This document shows positions 29,873 to 33,811 of a stretch of 33,811 bases of DNA, one piece after another. The notes under the pieces are model-generated. The model made no database searches. It was not told the DNA's origin and was given only the letters and a program-made list of their open reading frames with translations. How positions within the stretch are numbered: the first letter of the stretch is position 1; every line of letters starts with the position of its first letter. The DNA comes from a virus: positions 1-33,811 of IMG/VR virus record IMGVR_UViG_3300021961_000330; one strand, 5' to 3'. The position numbers and the translations under genes are program-made.

Positions 29873-30736
29873 ATGAAGATCGAGACGCTAAGGTCCAAAG
29901 ACCTGAGACGGTACAGCATCCTGCCCATCAAAGCGGTCCAGGACCCACAGATCAACCGCACGGCAGCCCTGGCTGTCCTGGCTGTCATTTGCAGCTACAC
30001 CGATGAGCTGGGGAGAACGTTTGTGAGCCAAGCCCGCATCGCCAGCGACCTGGGTATCAGCAGACAAGCAGCCAACCGCCAGGTCAAGCGGCTGCTGGAG
30101 CTCGGCTACCTGGTGTATGCCAGGCATCAGTACAAGGGACAAAAGACCAACACGGTCAAGGTGATCTACGACGAGGACATCAAGACAGAGGACGACGCAC
30201 GCTCAGCCCTGACAGTCAAACAGCAGATCGAGCTCGCAGAACGGGAGCTAGGGCTTGTGGATAACGTTGTGCATAAGGATGTGGATATCAAGTGGACAAG
30301 TGATGACCAGGATAACCAGGTGCAACATCTAGGGTTGCAGGCAGGTGCAACATCTGAGGTTGACAGACCTGCAACATCTAGGGTTGCACTAAACGAGTCA
30401 TTAACGAGTAATAGTAACGGTATTAAGGGAGAAGCAAAAAGATTGTGTGTTATGTTTTCACGGGCAGCAGATGCTCATGGCACGCCCAGGACATTCCAGG
30501 ATCGAGACGTTCAGGTCATGGAGAGCTGGGTCAGGCAGGGGCTCGATGGCGATACCTGGCAGCAGATCCTGGCAGGGCACACGACCTGGTGCAAGCAGAC
30601 AGGAAAGGACATGGCAAGGGGTATTGGATACTTCGAGCAACCCGTGAAGAAGGCGCTGGGGCGCAGCAGGGACCCAGCAATCAACGCTGCCATCCAGGGA
30701 TTGATCGGCAGCATGACGAGCGGAGCACGCAGATGA
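29873..30736 (+). CDS. Replication initiator with winged-helix domain and internal origin
   Basis: The 287-residue product has an N-terminal winged helix (about residues 30-100): ALAVLAVICSYTDELGRTFVSQARIASDLGISRQAANRQVKRLLELGYLVYARHQYKG, typical of phage O-like replication proteins. A polar linker (about 110-185) leads to a C-terminal helical domain with FSRAADAHGTPRTFQDRDVQVMESWVRQGLDGDTWQQIL. The linker DNA contains three iterons (30321-30388) and an A/T-rich stretch, exactly the arrangement of lambda O. No helicase loader (lambda P or DnaC-like) follows; the C-terminal domain may recruit host helicase directly. It overlaps the following frame's ATGATG by a few bases. Confidence 0.75.
   Translation: MKIETLRSKDLRRYSILPIKAVQDPQINRTAALAVLAVICSYTDELGRTFVSQARIASDLGISRQAANRQVKRLLELGYLVYARHQYKGQKTNTVKVIYDEDIKTEDDARSALTVKQQIELAERELGLVDNVVHKDVDIKWTSDDQDNQVQHLGLQAGATSEVDRPATSRVALNESLTSNSNGIKGEAKRLCVMFSRAADAHGTPRTFQDRDVQVMESWVRQGLDGDTWQQILAGHTTWCKQTGKDMARGIGYFEQPVKKALGRSRDPAINAAIQGLIGSMTSGARR
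30321..30388. other. Iteron array, probable replication origin
   Basis: Three 19-bp iterons: TGCAACATCTAGGGTTGCA at 30321-30339, a variant TGCAACATCTGAGGTTGAC at 30346-30364, and an identical copy of the first at 30370-30388. Starts are 25 and 24 bases apart. Each is itself a dyad (TGCAAC and GTTGCA arms). Downstream bases 30389-30460 are A/T-rich with a repeated AACGAGT (30392-30398, 30403-30409), a likely unwinding region. Confidence 0.8.
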
Positions 30737-30931
30737 TGGTCTGTCCACAAGCCAAACGGTCGTATGGCTCCAGGACAAGCGGTCGGCGGCTGCCAGGGAC
30801 CCCCTCCATCCTGGGTGTAAGGGCTCACTTCGCAACCCTACCCCTCTGCCCCCGCCCCCGCGCGCGTACACACGGGGCCCCCAGAGAAATATTTTTCGGT
30901 TTTTTGTGGTCGTTTTTTTAAGGAGAAACAA
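30737..30931 (+). other. Untranslated gap after the initiator gene
   Basis: This 195-base gap separates the initiator gene from the SSB-like gene. The first part is not obviously structured. Bases 30849-30881 are extremely C/G-rich, followed by A/T-rich sequence and three T-runs (30892-30896, 30900-30905, 30913-30919), then AAGGAG. A 62-codon frame starting at 30733 crosses it but looks non-coding (Pro/Arg-rich). Confidence 0.6.
30844..30919 (+). terminator. Possible terminator with several T-runs
   Basis: CTCTG (30844-30848) pairs with CAGAG (30882-30886) around a GC-rich inner hairpin (CCCC near 30855-30859 with GGGG at 30874-30877), followed by three T-runs. The stem is imperfect and the first T-run begins 6 bases after it, so termination may be partial. 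Confidence 0.4.
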
Positions 30932-31228
30932 ATGAAACGATATAACGTCAACCAAGCAAAAGAAGTGCCAGGACGAGACAAGCCCGTGTGGATCAAGCAC
31001 GGGGTTGCATTTGAGAAGGATGGCAAGGTGCGCATCAAGCTGGAGAGCATCCCTATCCCAAACCGGGACGGTGACATCTGGCTAAGCCTATTCGACGCCG
31101 ATACCTCTGAGAGCCCTCAGAACGGCTCAGGACGGGCTTTTAGCGGTCAGTCTAACCCTACCCCTAGGGCAGAGCGTTACGGCGCTCACAAGGGCGGTGA
31201 TGGCTTTGAAGATGATATCCCGTTCTAA
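30932..31228 (+). CDS. SSB-like protein with acidic DDIPF tail
   Basis: The 98-residue product has a beta-rich N-terminal part (VPGRDKPVWIKHGVAFEKDGKVRIKLESIPIPNRDGDIWLSLFDAD), a Gly/Ser-rich linker and ends in GFEDDIPF. That end is the hallmark tip by which bacterial SSB binds partner proteins. The body is shorter than a usual OB-fold SSB and does not show its classic motifs, so it may be a divergent or minimal single-strand binding protein. Position between the initiator and terminase genes fits. AAGGAG lies 7 bases upstream. The stop overlaps the TerS start by one base. Confidence 0.65.
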   Translation: MKRYNVNQAKEVPGRDKPVWIKHGVAFEKDGKVRIKLESIPIPNRDGDIWLSLFDADTSESPQNGSGRAFSGQSNPTPRAERYGAHKGGDGFEDDIPF

Positions 31229-31755
31229 TGGCTCGCACGCCTAAAGACAAGAGGGCTCCGGTTGGTCGGTTTGGCGGTGTGCGCATGGTGCAGCGCCGGA
31301 TAGGTCGATCGGAGACGCTTTACCAGAATAAGGAAGTTATTGCTGCTGAGTTGTTGATGGTGGCGACGAGCAACATCACGGATATTGTGAACCTGGACGG
31401 CAGTTTAAAGCCGCTCGATGAGATACCCGAGCACGCGCTGCGGGCGATCAAGAAGATCACGCCGACTAAGGACGGGGTGACGATTGAGATGCACGATAAG
31501 GTTGCGACGTTGCGGGTGTTGGCTAAGGCGGCTGGGTTGTTGGATGCTGAGGCGAACCAGGAGAAGCCCAGTATTGTGGGGATCAATATGCGTGGTCCGG
31601 TCCAGGATGTGGATGTAAAGGAGGATACCTATGGCGAAGAAGAAGGAGAGGGAGACGATCGAGCTGGCGCAGCTGATGATCCAGCTGAAGCTGAGCACCA
31701 GGGAGTTGGCGCAGCGGTTTGGCAAGAGCGAGACGATCATCAAAGAGATGATTGA
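31228..31755 (+). CDS. Terminase small subunit-like protein
   Basis: The 175-residue product lies two small genes before terL. Its middle part (NITDIVNLDGSLKPLDEIPEHALRAIKKITPTKDGVTIEMHDKVATLRVLAKAAGLLD) is the block known from phage small terminases of the Terminase_2 type, although their usual N-terminal helix-turn-helix is not evident here; the N-terminus is short and basic. The last 42 codons (acidic, EEEGEGDDRAGAADDPAEAEH) overlap the next gene in another frame. TerS recognises packaging DNA and activates TerL. Confidence 0.7.
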   Translation: MARTPKDKRAPVGRFGGVRMVQRRIGRSETLYQNKEVIAAELLMVATSNITDIVNLDGSLKPLDEIPEHALRAIKKITPTKDGVTIEMHDKVATLRVLAKAAGLLDAEANQEKPSIVGINMRGPVQDVDVKEDTYGEEEGEGDDRAGAADDPAEAEHQGVGAAVWQERDDHQRDD

Positions 31756-31822
31756 CGGCAAGCGCAAGACCGAGCCCATGTATGTTGCAACGTTAAGGGA
31801 GATGCTGAAAAATGCCCGATAA
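31631..31822 (+). CDS. 63-residue helix-turn-helix-like protein overlapping TerS
   Basis: The product is MAKKKERETIELAQLMIQLKLSTRELAQRFGKSETIIKEMIDGKRKTEPMYVATLREMLKNAR. STRELAQRFGKSETIIKEMIDGKR is a XRE-like helix-turn-helix. AAGGAGG, with 6-base spacing, lies inside the terS gene. The overlap with terS is 125 bases in another frame. Its stop overlaps the next start. It could supply the DNA-binding helix-turn-helix that the adjacent TerS lacks. Confidence 0.7.
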   Translation: MAKKKERETIELAQLMIQLKLSTRELAQRFGKSETIIKEMIDGKRKTEPMYVATLREMLKNAR

Positions 31823-32009
31823 ATTTGATTCGCTGTCGTTCAGCAAGAAGCTGGAGCAGCTGGAAAAAACAATGGATGTATTGCAAAACGACATGAACAA
31901 GCTCGCGTCCGATATTCGGTATCTGCATTTCCATACCGATCGGCTAATAGCTGAAGTTCAGCTGAAAAAGAGAATTGTCGAGCTGACGGTACGGGGAGAT
32001 GTGAGTTGA
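31812..32009 (+). CDS. 65-residue coiled-coil protein before TerL
   Basis: The product is almost wholly one coiled coil (FSKKLEQLEKTMDVLQNDMNKLASDIRYLHFHTDRLIAEVQLKKRIVELTV) without other motifs. It overlaps the previous gene by 11 bases and ends GTGAGTTGA, where TerL's TTG start overlaps its stop. A role as packaging partner is inferred only from its place between terS and terL. Confidence 0.65.
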   Translation: MPDKFDSLSFSKKLEQLEKTMDVLQNDMNKLASDIRYLHFHTDRLIAEVQLKKRIVELTVRGDVS

Positions 32010-33523
32010 GCAATATACCGTCGTTAGATCTGGATTTTTCAAATAGCCCGACCGTGTGGAAGTTTCTGCACGACGACAGCTTTGTGCGTGGTTTGATGGG
32101 TCCGGTTGGCTCGGGGAAGTCTTACGGCTGCGCGTCGGAGATTATTCGCCGGGCGGTCCAGCAAAAGCCGTCGCCCAGGGACGGGATTCGCTACTCGCGG
32201 TTTGTGATTGTGCGAAACACCTACCCTGAGCTGCGCACAACGACGATCAAGACCTGGCAGGAGCTGTTCCCGGAGGACATCTGGGGCGCTATTCGCTGGC
32301 AGCCACCAATTACCCACCACCTAAAGCTGCCCGCCAGGGGGGATGCAGCCGGGATTGACTGCGAAGTTATCTTCATGGCGCTGACCAGCCCCCAGGATGT
32401 GCGTAAATTGTTGTCCCTGGAGCTCACGGGAGCCTGGGTAAACGAGGCGCGCGAGCTGCCCAAGGCGGTTATCGATGGTTTGACCCACCGGGTTGGGCGA
32501 TATCCCACTAAGCGCGATGGCGGTCCGACCTGGTACGGCATTTGGATGGACACTAACCCGCCGGATAATGATCATTGGTGGCACGACCTAGCAGAAAAAA
32601 ACCCGATTAAGGGAGAGTTCCCCTGGCAGTTCTACCGCCAGCCTGGTGGCGTCATCCAAGCGGACAAGGGTGAGGTCCCTGAAAGCAGCCCGGAGAGCCG
32701 GGGTTTTATGTTTTCCGGTGGGAAGTGGTGGAAGATCAACCCCAAAGCGGAGAACAGGCACAACTTGCCGCCTGGTTACTACTCGCAACTAATGGGCGGA
32801 AAAAATGCGGATTGGATTCGCTGCTATGCCGAGGGTAAATACACCTTTGTGCAGGAGGGTCGCCCGGTCTGGTCCGAATATGACGACGAGCTGATGAGCG
32901 GCGACGTTGAGGTGGACCCGTATTACCCGATTCAGATCGGGGTTGACTTCGGTTTGACGCCGGCAGCTATCTTTGGGCAGCGCACCGCTGGCGGCGCGTG
33001 GCGGATCTGCGATGAGCTGGTGACGTTCGATATGGGGCTGGAGCGTTTTGGGCGCGAATTACTCAGCAGGATCGCTGAGCGTTACTCGAAACACGAGATC
33101 CTGATCTGGGGGGACCCCGCTGGGAACAAACGCGACGAGATCTACGAAGTGACCGCCTTCGACCACCTGAGAAGTCTGGGGTTCAAGGCGCAGCCAACTG
33201 AGTCCAACGCCTTCCAGGTTCGTCGTGAGGCGGGCGCGTCGCCAATGACCAGGCTTGTCAACGGGAAGCCCGGTCTCATTGTCGATAAAAAGTGCTTGCG
33301 CCTCCGCAAAAGTCTTAGCGGCGGCTATTTCTTCAAGCGGCAAAGCCTGGGCGCTGGGCAAGAGCGGTATAAAGACAGCCCCGTTAAGAACGAACATTCG
33401 CATTGTGGTGACGCCTTTGGTTATCTGATGTTGGGCGGTGGCGAGCAGCGGCGGCTGCGCCGGGGTTCGTATCAATCAGCTGGCGGGACATACACCGCAG
33501 CAACCGATTTTGAGATTTTCTAA
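32006..33523 (+). CDS. terL: Terminase large subunit
   Basis: The 505-residue product has both terminase domains. Packaging ATPase: Walker A GPVGSGKS at residues 32-39 and Walker B-type TGAWVNEARE with Glu147. Headful nuclease of RNase H fold: IGVDFG with Asp314, IWGDPAG with Asp370, and CGDAFGY with Asp469, the three expected metal ligands. The start codon is TTG (32006), overlapping the previous stop (TTGA), with GGGGAG upstream; no in-frame ATG gives a full ATPase domain. The stop TAA overlaps the next ATG by one base. The last 117 bases recur as bases 1-117. Confidence 0.95.
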   Translation: MSNIPSLDLDFSNSPTVWKFLHDDSFVRGLMGPVGSGKSYGCASEIIRRAVQQKPSPRDGIRYSRFVIVRNTYPELRTTTIKTWQELFPEDIWGAIRWQPPITHHLKLPARGDAAGIDCEVIFMALTSPQDVRKLLSLELTGAWVNEARELPKAVIDGLTHRVGRYPTKRDGGPTWYGIWMDTNPPDNDHWWHDLAEKNPIKGEFPWQFYRQPGGVIQADKGEVPESSPESRGFMFSGGKWWKINPKAENRHNLPPGYYSQLMGGKNADWIRCYAEGKYTFVQEGRPVWSEYDDELMSGDVEVDPYYPIQIGVDFGLTPAAIFGQRTAGGAWRICDELVTFDMGLERFGRELLSRIAERYSKHEILIWGDPAGNKRDEIYEVTAFDHLRSLGFKAQPTESNAFQVRREAGASPMTRLVNGKPGLIVDKKCLRLRKSLSGGYFFKRQSLGAGQERYKDSPVKNEHSHCGDAFGYLMLGGGEQRRLRRGSYQSAGGTYTAATDFEIF

Positions 33524-33811
33524 TGCTTTCTTTCGGAAATAACTTTCTAAGCACCGGGCAGCAGCTGGTCCCCTTTCAGCCAGAGCATTTATCGCACCTG
33601 GAGCTAAAAGGCGACGAGCTGCATTTTGCCGATCTGATCCCGAATTATTACCAATACATCCTGGATAATGCAATCCCCGAGCTCGCTTGGACCGGGATTC
33701 GTGATGGCAAACCCGTTTTGATCTTTGGGCTGCGCCCTTATTGGGTTGGTGTTGCAGAGGTTTGGATGGTTCCTGGTCGTGGAATCGAGCGCAATCCGAT
33801 AGCGTTAATCA
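33407..33811. repeat. Terminal redundancy, right copy
   Basis: This matches 1-405 with three silent differences at 33534, 33591 and 33687. Joining the ends gives a unit of 33,406 bases with unbroken genes through the junction. Confidence 0.95.
33523..33811 (+). CDS. gp13-like protein, 5' part only (second copy)
   Basis: The first 96 codons of the gene seen complete at 117-593, cut by the end of the window. The encoded residues are identical to the first copy; three codons differ silently (ttc/ttt for Phe4, tta/ttg for Leu23, gct/gcc for Ala55). Confidence 0.9.
   Translation, partial: MLSFGNNFLSTGQQLVPFQPEHLSHLELKGDELHFADLIPNYYQYILDNAIPELAWTGIRDGKPVLIFGLRPYWVGVAEVWMVPGRGIERNPIALI

Noticed and set aside
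30733-30921. 62-codon frame coupled by ATGA to the initiator gene
   Set aside because: Composition is Pro/Arg-rich in the C/G tract and Phe-rich in the T-runs, as expected from translating a terminator-like region. No family resemblance.

Overview
This window is a near-complete genome of a short-tailed (podovirus-like) double-stranded DNA phage. The first 405 bases reappear as the last 405 (1-405 versus 33407-33811) with three differences, so the unique unit is about 33.4 kb and the sequence is the linear rendering of a circular or circularly permuted genome, opened inside the large terminase gene. The head and tail module (portal, Bbp19-like protein, scaffold, capsid, decoration protein, tail adaptor, nozzle, ejection proteins) follows the order of T7-like and Bordetella BPP-1-like podoviruses. 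There is no phage RNA polymerase or DNA polymerase, so host enzymes must be used. The small proteins resemble families I recall from aquatic and marine phages of Gram-negative bacteria; the holin, candidate spanin and peptidase cassette fits a Gram-negative host. Host assignment is inference.

Layout. 1-5145: gp13-like protein, small accessory proteins, portal, scaffold, then a self-contained capsid/decoration unit with its own promoter (3820-3848), a structured leader (3865-3929) and a terminator (5120-5145). 5166-16433: tail adaptor, nozzle and four ejection proteins; one of these carries a ParB-like domain and a zeta-toxin-type kinase domain (polyvalent protein). 16472-21001: T7-type tail fibre with a long decapeptide repeat, a ten-unit propeller-like protein and a tail-fibre assembly chaperone. 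21020-23293: lysis cassette. 23294-28755, minus strand: an early or regulatory operon with a RecT-like annealase, a YqaJ-type exonuclease, a serine recombinase, several DNA-binding proteins and many small proteins. 28756-28862: overlapping divergent promoters that share a palindromic operator. 28863-33523, plus strand: a ribbon-helix-helix protein, a Zn-ribbon protein, RusA, a replication initiator containing iterons, an SSB-like protein and the two terminase subunits.

How it works together (inference). The small RHH protein at 28863 probably controls the two overlapping promoters beside it and so decides between the minus-strand recombination/integration operon and the plus-strand replication operon. 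The initiator binds iterons inside its own gene (lambda-like origin) and recruits host replisome. RecT, exonuclease, RusA and the SSB-like protein process and recombine DNA into concatemers for headful packaging by TerS/TerL. Most genes overlap by a few bases (ATGA, GTGA or TAATG junctions), so translation is tightly coupled. No stretch longer than 300 bases lacks a gene. I see no tRNA, CRISPR array, insertion sequence or reverse transcriptase.
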